Source: Paenibacillus xylanexedens (GTDB taxonomy: Bacteria > Bacillota > Bacilli > Paenibacillales > Paenibacillaceae). From it: a stretch of 64,000 nt of DNA. Position 1 is the first letter of the stretch; every line of letters begins with the position of its first letter. The position numbers and the translations under genes were made by a program. Below are positions 44,980-53,794 of this stretch, piece by piece. Location: contig NZ_CP018620.1 of NCBI RefSeq assembly GCF_001908275.1, forward strand, positions 5,146,001-5,210,000. The letters run 5' to 3'. The notes under the pieces are model-generated. The model was not told where the DNA came from. It searched no databases and saw only the letters and a program-made list of their open reading frames with translations.

Positions 44980-45330
44980 TCAGAACCAGTCGTCTTCCTG
45001 TTGTTGACGTTCCAGTTGTTTCCGAATGGCTGCCTTCAGCGGGTCCTCTGGAACATGAACAGATAGAGATCCACACACCTTGGCCTGACAGGACAGTCGT
45101 GTACCTGCTTCCAACAGTGAACCCAGCTTGCGCTTTTCTGCATCTGTTGGTGGATACAGTTCCGCCCGATGTTCTTCATCCACATTCACTTTGCACATCA
45201 GGCAAGCCGCTTTACCATCACATCGAGTCGTAATCTTGACTCCAGCACGTCGTGCTGCATGCAGAAGTGTTGCCCCTGGTTTGAGCGCTATCGATTTGTT
45301 CATAGGTAAAAAAGTAACTTTATAGTCCAT
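44980..45330 (-). CDS. 2Fe-2S ferredoxin-type protein
   Basis: A 116-aa protein with a plant-type 2Fe-2S fold. Cluster ligands are C-x5-C-x2-C (CDGKAACLMC, near 37-46) and a later cysteine in LSCQAKVCG. The C-terminal tail is charged (RKQLERQQQEDDWF). A small electron carrier; partner unknown. Two adjacent ATGs exist; the second (45330) has the better spacing from GGAGG. Starts 17 bp after the nucleotidyltransferase-like gene. Confidence 0.85.
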   Translation of the reverse strand: MDYKVTFLPMNKSIALKPGATLLHAARRAGVKITTRCDGKAACLMCKVNVDEEHRAELYPPTDAEKRKLGSLLEAGTRLSCQAKVCGSLSVHVPEDPLKAAIRKQLERQQQEDDWF

Positions 45331-45347
45331 CATTTTCCTCCCTCAAC

Positions 45348-45965
45348 CTACTGGGGCCATGCAAAGCCAACAAGCTCTTCCACTTCGGCTCTGAAGCGGG
45401 CTGTCCATACATTCTGTTGACTTAACAGCATCATTATAGGTTGATGTGCATGTGGTTGCTGACGCATCTGTGTCGCAATGGGGACATAACGATCTTCACG
45501 ACCTCGCAGCAGATTAAACAAAAGCTCATGCGCAAGCGGCATCAGTCGCAGGGTATATGAACCCACTTGTGCTACTGGTGCATGCGGAGCAAGTACATGT
45601 TCAATCTCGATACGGTACCAACTTTTGCGAGCCCATATTTCGAAACCACCAACCAATTCCAGCGCACATTCACCCACCTGATAGTGGCTCAGCAGAGAAG
45701 CATACGGTCCTGTCTTGTCCACTGTAGGCTCGTCAAGCATTTCCCCCGGAGCGCTACGGTGAAGTTCTTTAGCAGCAGCAACATCCGCATAGATATCAAT
45801 ATCTCTCGGAGCCTGTTGCAACTCCACCCCTTGAAGCAGCAACCCACAACTTCCTCCAAGTAACCATGTCTGCGGCTGTGTGTTCCAGGCTTTGGCCGTT
45901 TCCAGCAAAGCCGCGTGTAATTCCGGATAACGCTCTGTCCGACCCTCCGTATCATGCGGCCTCAT
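45348..45965 (-). CDS. Nucleotidyltransferase-fold protein, uncharacterised
   Basis: A 205-aa protein with LLGGSCGLLLQGVE (about 35-48) followed by RDIDIYAD (about 54-61), a GS/GG plus DxD arrangement as in minimal nucleotidyltransferases. The C-terminal half is helical (LMPLAHELLFNLLRGREDRYVPIATQM). No known substrate. Next to a ferredoxin gene and yphE/spoIVA genes. Confidence 0.65.
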   Translation of the reverse strand: MRPHDTEGRTERYPELHAALLETAKAWNTQPQTWLLGGSCGLLLQGVELQQAPRDIDIYADVAAAKELHRSAPGEMLDEPTVDKTGPYASLLSHYQVGECALELVGGFEIWARKSWYRIEIEHVLAPHAPVAQVGSYTLRLMPLAHELLFNLLRGREDRYVPIATQMRQQPHAHQPIMMLLSQQNVWTARFRAEVEELVGFAWPQ

Positions 45966-46048
45966 AGGCTCACACTCCCCTCATCCGTGTTCATTGTGTC
46001 AGTTCTTATGATGTGCTTATGCGGATGTTATCTTTCAGGCATGGGAAA

Positions 46049-46228
46049 TCAGGTCAAAGAAGCGATTCCACCGAAAAAGCCAATCAGCATAATCAAAAAT
46101 GCAATCAGAGAAAGAATCCCCCGTACAATACCTTTTGTTTTGGCACGAGCAAACGTAATCAGGAATACAGATAGTCCCATAATGAGGATGGCCACCAATG
46201 ACAGCCACATCTTGTCCATTGCGCTCAT
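46049..46228 (-). CDS. yphE: DUF2768 small membrane protein (YphE-like)
   Basis: A 59-aa protein read on the minus strand from ATG 46228 to TGA 46049-46051: MSAMDKMWLSLVAILIMGL... with two membrane helices (about 8-26 and 38-57) separated by a basic loop RAKTKGIVR. Size, topology and place between spoIVA/yphF and gpsA match B. subtilis YphE (DUF2768), a sporulation-linked protein of unknown role. AAGGGGAG lies about 11 nt upstream. Confidence 0.75.
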   Translation of the reverse strand: MSAMDKMWLSLVAILIMGLSVFLITFARAKTKGIVRGILSLIAFLIMLIGFFGGIASLT

Positions 46229-46320
46229 AATCCAGCAGTCTCCCCTTCAGTCCGATATTCATCACTGACACTGTGACAATTGCAACCATTATAACACGAA
46301 ATTCAGCTCAACTTTCCAAA

Positions 46321-46369
46321 AAAAAGACAAAAAAGCAAGCCGGCAGAAGCCGACTCGTCTTTTTGTCTT
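46321..46369 (-). terminator. Terminator of spoVIF-like gene
   Basis: Minus strand GAGTCGGC-TTCT-GCCGGCTTG stem within outer AAGACAAAAAG/CTTTTTTGTCTT pairing, with T runs. Confidence 0.82.
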
Positions 46370-46401
46370 ACTGGATCACCTGCACATGCAGGTGTGATCT
46401 A

Positions 46402-46677
46402 TTATTTTTTCATCATCATTTTCATTAACGATTCCATACTGCTCGGATTCAATCCGCTTTTCTTGACCGCACTCACAATATCCTTAACCGTATCCTCAGA
46501 TACCGGAACTTTCGCCATGGCGGATACTTGTTTGATCAATTGGCGCAACTGAGCTTCATTCTGAATCGTCGTTGGTTTCACCGTGCTTGCCAATTTCTTA
46601 ACGGCACCTTCCGTTATCGTTTTACCCGTTTTCTTATTGATTGCATTCAGTGCATCTTTGGAAATGTTGTTACCCAT
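46402..46677 (-). CDS. Stage VI sporulation protein F (SpoVIF)-like
   Basis: A 91-aa soluble helical protein: MGNNISKDALNAINKKTGKTITEGAVKKLASTV..., QLRQLIKQVSAMAKVPVSEDTVKDIVSAVKK, ending LMKMMMKK. The NKKTGKT, LRQLIKQVSxMA and C-terminal SxxxLxKMM pattern match SpoVIF, which acts in late coat assembly in B. subtilis. ATG 46677 has GGAGGGG upstream. Confidence 0.75.
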   Translation of the reverse strand: MGNNISKDALNAINKKTGKTITEGAVKKLASTVKPTTIQNEAQLRQLIKQVSAMAKVPVSEDTVKDIVSAVKKSGLNPSSMESLMKMMMKK

Positions 46678-46780
46678 TCGTCTCCCCTCCTCCGGCAATA
46701 CTCATGTGTATAGTATGAGTCTGCTACAGAAAAGGTGAATAAGCTTCTTATTTCACAAGGTACGTTTAGGCTGATTACAA

Positions 46781-47821
46781 TCAGGAATGCCACTGCTCCC
46801 AGGTTTCAAGCTTCATGACTTCCATTTCAGTCTTCGGGTCACGTCCCATCAAGGCTTCAACCGCATCACGCGGCTGTCTCTTCTGGAATAAAACGTGATA
46901 TAACTGATCCGCAATTGGCATTTGTACACCGTATTTTTGTGAGATGAAATAGGCAGCTTGCGTAGTTCGAATGCCTTCTACCACCATGCCCATGGACTTC
47001 AGAACATCATCCAGCTTCTGTCCCTGGCCTAACATGGAACCTGCTCTCCAGTTCCGACTGTGCTGACTTGTAGCCGTTACAACCAGATCCCCGATTCCAG
47101 CAAGTCCCGAAAACGTTAGCGGATTTGCTCCCATCTCAACACCAATACGTGTGATCTCTGCCAAACCGCGTGTTAGCAAAGCGGCTTTGGCATTATCACC
47201 AAATTGAAGACCATCGGACATGCCTGCACCAAGAGCAATGATATTTTTGAATGCACCCGCCAGCTCAACACCGATCATATCCCGATTCGTGTAAACCCGG
47301 AAATAAGCATTCATAAACAAAGCTTGGGCAGACTCGGCAGATGCCTTATCCAGTGAAGCTACAACCACTGTCGTTGGACAACGCTTCACCACTTCTTCCG
47401 CATGGCTTGGGCCAGAAAGAACAACCACACGTCCTTCTTCACATTCAAGCTCTTCTGAAATGACTGTGGACATCCGTTTGAGGCTTTCTGTCTCAAAACC
47501 TTTGGTTGCATGAATGACTAACATCTCAGGCTTGTAATAAGCCTTAAGCTGGTTCGTAACTGCACGCATGGCTGATGAAGGCGCAACAATTAACACAGCT
47601 ATAGCGCCTTCCACCGCAGCTTCCATATCAGTTGTTGCTTGAATCCGTGGTGAAAGCTCCGCATCCGGAAGATAGCGAGTATTAGTGTGCTTGTTATTGA
47701 TTTCGTTAGCCTGGTCTTCACCACGTGTCCACATCATCACATCCAACTGATTGGCGGCGAGTACACTGGCCAAAGCTGTTCCCCAGCTCCCAGCGACTAG
47801 AACAGCAACTTTTTTAGACAA
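46781..47821 (-). CDS. gpsA: Glycerol-3-phosphate dehydrogenase [NAD(P)+]
   Basis: Reduces dihydroxyacetone phosphate to sn-glycerol-3-phosphate for phospholipids. The 346-aa product has the nucleotide-binding VLVAGSWGTALAS (first glycine of GxGxxG is V), ATKGFE, VLSGPSHAEEV, the catalytic lysine in ELAGAFKNIIALGAG and a C-terminal helical domain. TTG start at 47821 with GGAGGGGG 8 nt upstream; overlaps plsY by 8 bp. Confidence 0.95.
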   Translation of the reverse strand: MSKKVAVLVAGSWGTALASVLAANQLDVMMWTRGEDQANEINNKHTNTRYLPDAELSPRIQATTDMEAAVEGAIAVLIVAPSSAMRAVTNQLKAYYKPEMLVIHATKGFETESLKRMSTVISEELECEEGRVVVLSGPSHAEEVVKRCPTTVVVASLDKASAESAQALFMNAYFRVYTNRDMIGVELAGAFKNIIALGAGMSDGLQFGDNAKAALLTRGLAEITRIGVEMGANPLTFSGLAGIGDLVVTATSQHSRNWRAGSMLGQGQKLDDVLKSMGMVVEGIRTTQAAYFISQKYGVQMPIADQLYHVLFQKRQPRDAVEALMGRDPKTEMEVMKLETWEQWHS

Positions 47822-48437
47822 CTCGTTTACCCCCTCCAGGGTTTTTCGATCCCAATTTATTTTCCTGTCCTTTGGCGAGCTTCGCAATATTGGTACGATG
47901 TCTCCAGAACGCAAACAGACAAATAATCAGACTCCCCCAGAAGATATTCATTGAATATCCGGGTAATACCATGATAAAGATGGGTGTAAATGCTACAAAA
48001 ATCAGAGAGCCCAATGAAACATAGCGTGTCAATACAATAGACAGAATGGCGATCACCCCAGCACATAACGCAGGCAGGAAAGCAAGACTCACCAGAACAC
48101 CAATGGCTGTGGCAACGCCTTTTCCTCCACGAAAATGGAAGTAAAGCGGCCAGTTATGTCCTGCAATGGCTGCTATACCACTGAGTGCAGGAATCCAGGC
48201 AGAACCGTCGCTCAACCAGATTCCAATCCATACAGCTGCAACACCCTTAAGTACATCAAGTAACAGAACAGCAATTGCCGGTCCTTTACCCAAAATACGC
48301 AATGTATTGGTAGCTCCCGCGTTTCCACTTCCGTGCTGACGAATATCGATCCCCCGTATCGCTTTGGCAAGGAGGACACTAAAGCTGATCGAACCGAGCA
48401 GATAACTCAGTACAATCGCTGCGATTTGTAAAATCAC
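47814..48437 (-). CDS. plsY: Acyl-phosphate:glycerol-3-phosphate acyltransferase PlsY
   Basis: Membrane enzyme for the first acylation of glycerol-3-phosphate, using acyl-phosphate from PlsX. The 207-aa product has five helices and the loops LLGSISFSVLLAKAIRGIDIRQHGSGNAGATN and GHNWPLYFHFRGGKGVAT characteristic of PlsY. Directly upstream of gpsA, which supplies its substrate. Confidence 0.95.
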   Translation of the reverse strand: MILQIAAIVLSYLLGSISFSVLLAKAIRGIDIRQHGSGNAGATNTLRILGKGPAIAVLLLDVLKGVAAVWIGIWLSDGSAWIPALSGIAAIAGHNWPLYFHFRGGKGVATAIGVLVSLAFLPALCAGVIAILSIVLTRYVSLGSLIFVAFTPIFIMVLPGYSMNIFWGSLIICLFAFWRHRTNIAKLAKGQENKLGSKNPGGGKRVV

Positions 48438-48448
48438 ACACTTCTCCC

Positions 48449-49771
48449 CTAACTTTCGTCGGACTTCTTCCGAGTAAATATGCGAATTGGTGTTCCTTCG
48501 AAATCAAACGCTGCACGGATTTTATTTTCCAGATAGCGCTCATATGAGAAGTGCATCAACTCAGGGTCGTTCACAAAAATAACCATGGTCGGTGGCTTAA
48601 CGGCAACCTGAGTCACATAGTTAATTCTCATTCTCCGTCCTTTATCCGTTGGCGGAGGGTTAATTGCAACCGCATCAGACACCACATCGTTAAGTAGATG
48701 TGTTTGTACACGTAACGAGTGTTGATCTGCAACCCTTTTCACAACCGGCAACAATTTTTGTAAGCGTTGTTTTGTGAGGGCTGACAAGAATACGACTGGA
48801 GCATAAGTCATAAACAGGAAGTGATCCCGAATTTTTCTCTCAAACTCTTTCATCGTTTTGTCATGCTTCTCTACCACGTCCCATTTGTTCACAACAAACA
48901 ATGACGCTTTACCAGCTTCGAATGCATATCCTGCAATATGCTTGTCCTGTTCAATAATGCCTTCTTCACCATTAATGACAATCAGAACAACATCTGCACG
49001 CTCAATCGCACGCATCGCACGCATTACACTGTATTTCTCAGTTGTTTCATATACTTTACCACGCTTACGCATACCTGCTGTATCAATCAGCACGTAACGT
49101 TGGCCGTCTTTTTCAAAAGGTGTATCAATCGCATCCCGGGTCGTTCCAGCCACGTCACTTACAATGACACGCTCTTCACCCAGAATAGCGTTCACCAGTG
49201 AAGATTTACCTACATTAGGACGTCCGATCAGAGCTACACGAATGACATCTTCATCGTAAGTCTCTTCCTCAAGTTCTGGCAACTTCTCCACAATTGCATC
49301 AAGCAAGTCACCTACACCTGTACCGTGACTTCCGGATACGCCGATGGGATCACCGAAACCAAATCCATAAAACTCATAAATGAGCTCACTTCGTCCGATA
49401 TTATCCACTTTGTTAACGGCTACAACAATAGGCTTGCCTGAGCGGTAGAGCATCTCTGCTACCTCTTCATCCGATTGAGTAATACCTGCTTTTGCATCAC
49501 ACATGAATACAATAACATCCGCTTCTTCAATAGCGAGCTCTGCTTGCATCCGAATCGATTTTAAAATTACATCTTCACCATCAATTTCGATACCACCTGT
49601 ATCAATGATACTAAATGGTTTACCGTTCCATTCACCGATTCCATATATGCGGTCACGGGTAATGCCCGGCTTGTCTTCCACAATGGCCAGTCTGTCGCCG
49701 ATGATCCGATTGAAAATGGTGGATTTACCCACGTTCGGTCGTCCGACAATTGCCACAACGGGTCTTGCCAT
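48449..49771 (-). CDS. der: Ribosome biogenesis GTPase Der (EngA)
   Basis: Essential double-GTPase for 50S assembly. The 440-aa product has two G domains: G1 GRPNVGKST (8-16) and second G1 GRPNVGKSS near 183, with DTGG and DTAG, NKVD and NKWD motifs, and a C-terminal KH-like domain. ATG 49771 is used; AGGAGGAG lies upstream. Confidence 0.97.
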   Translation of the reverse strand: MARPVVAIVGRPNVGKSTIFNRIIGDRLAIVEDKPGITRDRIYGIGEWNGKPFSIIDTGGIEIDGEDVILKSIRMQAELAIEEADVIVFMCDAKAGITQSDEEVAEMLYRSGKPIVVAVNKVDNIGRSELIYEFYGFGFGDPIGVSGSHGTGVGDLLDAIVEKLPELEEETYDEDVIRVALIGRPNVGKSSLVNAILGEERVIVSDVAGTTRDAIDTPFEKDGQRYVLIDTAGMRKRGKVYETTEKYSVMRAMRAIERADVVLIVINGEEGIIEQDKHIAGYAFEAGKASLFVVNKWDVVEKHDKTMKEFERKIRDHFLFMTYAPVVFLSALTKQRLQKLLPVVKRVADQHSLRVQTHLLNDVVSDAVAINPPPTDKGRRMRINYVTQVAVKPPTMVIFVNDPELMHFSYERYLENKIRAAFDFEGTPIRIFTRKKSDES

Positions 49772-49861
49772 ACATTCCACTCCTCCTGTCCATACTTACG
49801 ATACTCATCATAGCAAAAAAGATATATCTTGGCTAACGTTTCATGCCAAATTACTCGCAAT

Positions 49862-49899
49862 AAAAACAATCGGCGAACCCGCCTTGGGCTCGCCGATCT
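49862..49899 (-). terminator. Terminator of the ypfD gene
   Basis: Minus strand ATCGGCGA...TCGCCGAT stem with inner GCCC/GGGT pairs, then TGTTTTTA. Confidence 0.82.
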
Positions 49900-49956
49900 T
49901 GCTTTTGTTATTCAGCAAAATATGCAGTATATAACTTAGAACCATGCATTGTTAAC

Positions 49957-51171
49957 TTATTTGAATTTGCTGAGTTTGTCTCCAAACAGTTCGCCAAGCG
50001 TAGTGCTCATACCTTGATTGTTCAAGGAAACGTTTGGATTGTTGATTTCTTCACGCGGAGCGTTGTTTCTTGAAGGTCTTTCTGATTTTTGTGGTTGAGC
50101 TGGAGCTTCTTCTGTTTCTTTGATGCTCAAGCTTACACGTTGCTCAGAAGGGTTCATGTCCAAGATTTTAACTTGAACTTCTTGTCCTTCTTTCAGCACT
50201 TCATGAGGAGTGCCGATGTGTTTGTGGGAGATTTGCGAGATATGCACAAGTCCCTCAACACCAGGAGCGATTTCAACAAATGCACCGAAGTCTACCAGAC
50301 GTTTTACAACACCCGTTACGATATCGCTGGAATTGAATTTTTCGCTTGCTGTTTCCCAAGGACCTGGTTGAACAGCTTTCATGCTCAGGCTGATTTTGCC
50401 TTTTTCAGGGTCAACTTTCAGCACTTTCACACTAACTTTATCACCTTCAGACAGTACGTCGGATGGTTTTTCAACGTGTGTCCAAGCAAGCTCGGATACG
50501 TGAACCAAACCGTCAACTCCGCCCACATCAACAAATGCACCGAATTGAGTCAAACGTTGTACTGTACCTTCGATCACTTGACCTTCTTGCAAACCAGCCA
50601 TTACTGTAGCTTTGTTTGCTTCGAATTCTTGCTCCAGTACGTCTTTTTGGGAAAGGATCACTTTGTTGTTCTCACGGTCGATCTCTTTCACTTTAACACG
50701 CAGTGTGCGTCCTTTGTAGTCGCTGAAGTCTTCAACGAAATGGCGTTCAACCATGGAAGCCGGGATAAATCCACGTACGCCCACGTCTGCTACCAGACCG
50801 CCTTTAACAACATCACCTACAACAACTTCGAATACGTCTTGGTCTTCAAAATGCTTTTGCAATTGATCCCATGCGTTTTCGCTGTCGATTGCACGTTTGG
50901 AGAGAACGAGTTTTTCTTTCTCGTCGTCGATGCTAAGAACTTTAGCTTCAACTTCTTGTCCAACTTCTACTGCGTCAGACGCGCTGTCAACATGTAATGA
51001 AGACAGTTCACGAATTGGAATGACACCGTCATATTTATATCCAATGCTCACATAGGCTTGGTTATCTTCCAATTTGACGATGGTTCCTTTTACGGTATCT
51101 CCTTTTTTCAAGGAAACGAATTGATCCAACTCATCTTGGGTTGCTTCTTGATTTTTCATTTCTTCCGACAT
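49957..51171 (-). CDS. ypfD: S1 RNA-binding domain protein (30S ribosomal protein S1 homologue, YpfD)
   Basis: A 404-aa protein with four S1 domains starting near 20, 105, 190 and 275, e.g. GDTVKGTIVKLEDNQAYVSIGYKYDGVIP and FGAFVEIAPGVEGLVHISQIS. Shorter than the six-domain Gram-negative S1, as usual in Bacillales; involved in mRNA binding on the ribosome. The disordered tail (EEAPAQPQKSERPSRN) is typical. ATG 51171 has GAGGAGGG upstream. Confidence 0.93.
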   Translation of the reverse strand: MSEEMKNQEATQDELDQFVSLKKGDTVKGTIVKLEDNQAYVSIGYKYDGVIPIRELSSLHVDSASDAVEVGQEVEAKVLSIDDEKEKLVLSKRAIDSENAWDQLQKHFEDQDVFEVVVGDVVKGGLVADVGVRGFIPASMVERHFVEDFSDYKGRTLRVKVKEIDRENNKVILSQKDVLEQEFEANKATVMAGLQEGQVIEGTVQRLTQFGAFVDVGGVDGLVHVSELAWTHVEKPSDVLSEGDKVSVKVLKVDPEKGKISLSMKAVQPGPWETASEKFNSSDIVTGVVKRLVDFGAFVEIAPGVEGLVHISQISHKHIGTPHEVLKEGQEVQVKILDMNPSEQRVSLSIKETEEAPAQPQKSERPSRNNAPREEINNPNVSLNNQGMSTTLGELFGDKLSKFK

Positions 51172-51313
51172 GTCAAATACCCTCCTCAATTCAAAAACCC
51201 CATTATATTCAAACCTGCCTGTAGCAGAGTTCAAAACACTTTCATCACTGAGTGCTCAAACTTTAGTCTCCCTCAAAAATATGGAAACATGCACTCAGCT
51301 ACTGACGAAGCCA

Positions 51314-51901
51314 TTACTTGCTTGGCACGCCCGTTTGCACCATTTCGTTAATCTTGGACATAATCTTTTCAGTCGCCTTCTCCAGAGCTTCTCCTGATGG
51401 GTCTTCCTTGAACTCGTCCAAACTTACTGGTGCTCCATATACAACTTTCATCTTACGAAAAACTTTGTAGTTACCGATAATAGCAGTAGGAATAACTGTA
51501 GCGCCACTGCGGAGAGCAAAACTCGCTGCCCCTTTTTTGCCGATACCTCCATCATTGTGACGGCTTCCCGAGGGGAAAATTCCAAGCACTTGACCATCAC
51601 GCAAAATATTGAGTGAGGTTTTGATGGATTCCTTGCTGACACCTCCACGTTTAACGGGGAAAGCGCCCACGGCTTTAATAATTCGGCCGAGTACCGGAAT
51701 TTCAAACAATTCGCTTTTGGCCATGAAACGCACCTGACGGCGAAGTTTGATACCAACGGTTGGAGGATCGAAGTTACTAATATGATTGGAACATAAAAGT
51801 ACGCCGCCTTCTTTCGGAATATTCTCCCGTCCAACGGCCTCCAAGCGGAAAAGAATGGTATAAATGATCCGCAGTAATGTGCTGCAAAATGTGTAAATCA
51901 T
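51314..51901 (-). CDS. plsC: 1-acyl-sn-glycerol-3-phosphate acyltransferase PlsC
   Basis: Second acylation step, lysophosphatidate to phosphatidate, at the membrane. The 195-aa product has the acyltransferase motifs CSNHISNFDPP (H-x4-D), FPVKRGGVSKESIK, GIFPSGSRH (usually FPEGTR) and VIPTAIIG. Overlaps the cmk stop (ATGA). ATG 51901 has GAGGAG upstream. Confidence 0.93.
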   Translation of the reverse strand: MIYTFCSTLLRIIYTILFRLEAVGRENIPKEGGVLLCSNHISNFDPPTVGIKLRRQVRFMAKSELFEIPVLGRIIKAVGAFPVKRGGVSKESIKTSLNILRDGQVLGIFPSGSRHNDGGIGKKGAASFALRSGATVIPTAIIGNYKVFRKMKVVYGAPVSLDEFKEDPSGEALEKATEKIMSKINEMVQTGVPSK

Positions 51902-52602
51902 AGACCGATCTCTCCTCTGACCATTGTGCAATAAGATACGATTTTGTCAACCACTTCATGAATGTTCATCTCCGTTGTATCAAGGACGATAGCATCCTCA
52001 GCACAACGCAATGGGGAAATTTCCCGATTCTCATCCAATCTGTCACGGGTGGCAATGTCTCGCTCCAGCTGTTGCAACGTCAGTCCTTCAGAGGGGTCCA
52101 GTTCTTTGAAGCGGCGAAGCGCACGCTCTTCGACACTGGCAGTCATGAAGATTTTCACTTCCGCATCGGGCAATACTGTCGTTCCGATATCGCGTCCATC
52201 CATGACGACGCCCTTGCGCAAAGCCATTTGCCGCTGAGTATCCACTAATTGCGTACGCAGCCCCTCGATTTGCGCATATCGGGACACGATTCCCGTCACT
52301 TCACGGGAGCGGATTTCCGAGGTTACTTCTTCCCCATTACAGAACACTTTCTGTCCGTCGGGATCCGGTTGTAAATCAATGACCAGCTTTTGGGCTTCCT
52401 GAAGTACCTGTGTCACATCTTCCGGTGTAATACCTTTCCGAAGCATATGCAAGGTTACCGCACGGTACATTGCGCCTGTGTCGACGTATACATACGCGAG
52501 CGCCTCTGCAACCAATCGGGCCACCGTGCTTTTCCCGGCACCGGCAGGTCCGTCAATTGCAACGTTCATTTTCCCGTTCTCTGATGTGTTCTGGCTTGCC
52601 AA
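51898..52602 (-). CDS. cmk: (d)CMP kinase
   Basis: Phosphorylates CMP and dCMP. The 234-aa product has the P-loop AIDGPAGAGKST, YVDTGAMYRAVT, VVMDGRDIGTTVLPDAEVKIFMTAS and DRLDENREISPL. Start chosen at TTG 52602, because GAGGAGGA lies about 9 nt upstream; the ATG at 52569 (223 aa, closer to the usual length) lacks a good ribosome site. A promoter and start-proximal hairpin lie just upstream. Confidence 0.93.
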   Translation of the reverse strand: MASQNTSENGKMNVAIDGPAGAGKSTVARLVAEALAYVYVDTGAMYRAVTLHMLRKGITPEDVTQVLQEAQKLVIDLQPDPDGQKVFCNGEEVTSEIRSREVTGIVSRYAQIEGLRTQLVDTQRQMALRKGVVMDGRDIGTTVLPDAEVKIFMTASVEERALRRFKELDPSEGLTLQQLERDIATRDRLDENREISPLRCAEDAIVLDTTEMNIHEVVDKIVSYCTMVRGEIGL

Positions 52603-52635
52603 CGGGGCATTCCTCCTCAAACGATAAACCTCAAT

Positions 52636-52656
52636 AAAAAAACAGGCATTGCCTGC
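52636..52656 (-). terminator. Intrinsic hairpin directly after the cmk promoter start
   Basis: Minus strand CAGGCAATGCCTG followed by TTTTTTT. It would terminate ypfB transcripts, and also lies only a few nucleotides after the predicted cmk start. Confidence 0.72.
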
Positions 52657-52665
52657 ATCGTGAAA

Positions 52666-52694
52666 ATTATACCACACTCTACACATGGATGCAA
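52666..52694 (-). promoter_or_regulatory. Promoter of cmk-plsC
   Basis: Minus strand TTGCAT-N17-TATAAT with extended TGG before the -10; start predicted near 52659, immediately before the hairpin at 52636-52656. Confidence 0.65.
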
Positions 52695-52705
52695 AAACAG
52701 ACAAA

Positions 52706-52930
52706 TCAACGACGGTTGTAATCATTCATCGTTTGCACTTCAATTGGCGTTCCTTCCAGGCGGTCAATGGTGGTCAAATTCTTTTTGAAGCCGGGTACCA
52801 ACAGCAGCAATTGATATACCACAAGCAGGATTAGAAGGGCTGTAATCAGAATCGCAACCTTTCGTTCCATTCGCCTGGAGAAAACATAATAAAGCCGTTC
52901 ATATCTGCGGGTTGCATGACGACGATTCAA
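52706..52930 (-). CDS. ypfB: YpfB-family small membrane protein
   Basis: A 74-aa protein with a basic N-terminus (NRRHATRRYERLYYVFSRRMER) and one membrane helix (about 25-45, VAILITALLILLVVYQLLLLV), then a short outside tail. Matches B. subtilis YpfB in place and layout, between cmk and the PilZ gene. TTG start at 52930 with GGAGG 8 nt upstream. Function unknown. Confidence 0.75.
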   Translation of the reverse strand: MNRRHATRRYERLYYVFSRRMERKVAILITALLILLVVYQLLLLVPGFKKNLTTIDRLEGTPIEVQTMNDYNRR

Positions 52931-52992
52931 GGCAATACCTCCGTTTTTTCATTACGGTACCCGCAGTTCCCTCTCTTTATGCCACAACATTC

Positions 52993-53661
52993 CTATTTCG
53001 TGCGATAGTCAAGTTGCCGTTCAAAACAAAACTTGATAATTTTCTGGCGCTCCGAATCTGAAATCTGTACAAATTTCAGCATGCATAGCTGTCTGCCGGT
53101 TTCCAGTGTTTTGATCCGCACAACTTCAGCTTCAAAATTCACATGTTCAATGGTTGAATTCCGGTAGGGTACCAGCAACCAGCATTTCAATTTTTGACCT
53201 TCAGCTATTGAAAAACCTGTTTCGCCGTAGATGGACAATCCACCGCCACCAATATCTTCAGTCATTCCGACGGCACGGGTCAGGTCTTCACTCTGGATGG
53301 CCAATTCGAGGTTTGCATGAACACGAAGAAAGCTGCGCCGTTGTATTTTGGATATATCGCTCGGAAGCGGTTTGCGGATACGGACAAGACGGACCACATC
53401 TTCCTCAAATCCCGTGACATAGGTATTAAAATAATGCCTGACCCCATCCTCCGTAATATATGAAATGGACAATTCCTCTCCGAAAAAGAGCCTTTTCAGA
53501 CGGCTGCTTCCTTGTTGCATCGGGACCTCAATCAGAAAACCGCTGTCATCCATATCTGCAATGCGTGATTTGTACTCTTTGTGTTCCTCTTTTTCATCTG
53601 CAGAGGCAATCTGGATGTATAAAATTTCATTTATTTTAGGAAACAAGCTGTTCACCGCCAC
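52993..53661 (-). CDS. ypfA: c-di-GMP receptor with YcgR and PilZ domains (YpfA/MotI-like)
   Basis: A 222-aa cytoplasmic protein. The N-terminal YcgR-like domain is at about 5-95, and the PilZ domain from about 100 has the R-x3-R motif in QRRSFLRVHANLE and EDIGGGGLSIYG (D-x-S-x-x-G variant with G for S). In B. subtilis the orthologue (MotI/DgrA) binds c-di-GMP and disengages the flagellar stator. GTG start 53661 lacks a clear ribosome site; a GTG six bases later is possible. Confidence 0.86.
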   Translation of the reverse strand: MAVNSLFPKINEILYIQIASADEKEEHKEYKSRIADMDDSGFLIEVPMQQGSSRLKRLFFGEELSISYITEDGVRHYFNTYVTGFEEDVVRLVRIRKPLPSDISKIQRRSFLRVHANLELAIQSEDLTRAVGMTEDIGGGGLSIYGETGFSIAEGQKLKCWLLVPYRNSTIEHVNFEAEVVRIKTLETGRQLCMLKFVQISDSERQKIIKFCFERQLDYRTK

Positions 53662-53725
53662 TTTATGTATTTATCTTCGTATGTACAAGGACTATTATAC
53701 CATGACCTTTCTCACATTGAACAAG

Positions 53726-53751
53726 AAAAAAACAGACCACATTGTGGTCTG
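53726..53751 (-). terminator. Terminator of ypeB
   Basis: Minus strand CAGACCA...TGGTCTG stem (near-perfect palindrome) followed by TTTTTTT. Confidence 0.88.
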
Positions 53752-53794
53752 CCGCAGTTATTCGCTCAACTTCAAATTGAGATTATCCATCTTT

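Noticed and set aside
45954..46268. 104-aa plus-strand frame opposite the yphE-like gene
   Set aside because: Antisense, no ribosome site.
46035..46289. 84-aa minus-strand frame in another phase over the yphE-like gene
   Set aside because: The adjacent phase gives a clean two-helix 59-aa protein matching YphE; the 84-aa frame looks random.
50089..50997. 302-aa plus-strand open frame opposite ypfD
   Set aside because: Fully antisense to the S1-domain gene, Phe/Cys-rich composition, no ribosome site; a shadow of repeated S1 codons.
51245..51299. CTGAGTGC/GCACTCAG inverted repeat between plsC and ypfD
   Set aside because: Arms are about 37 nt apart with no T run or adjacent promoter elements at proper spacing; probably chance or a weak mRNA structure.
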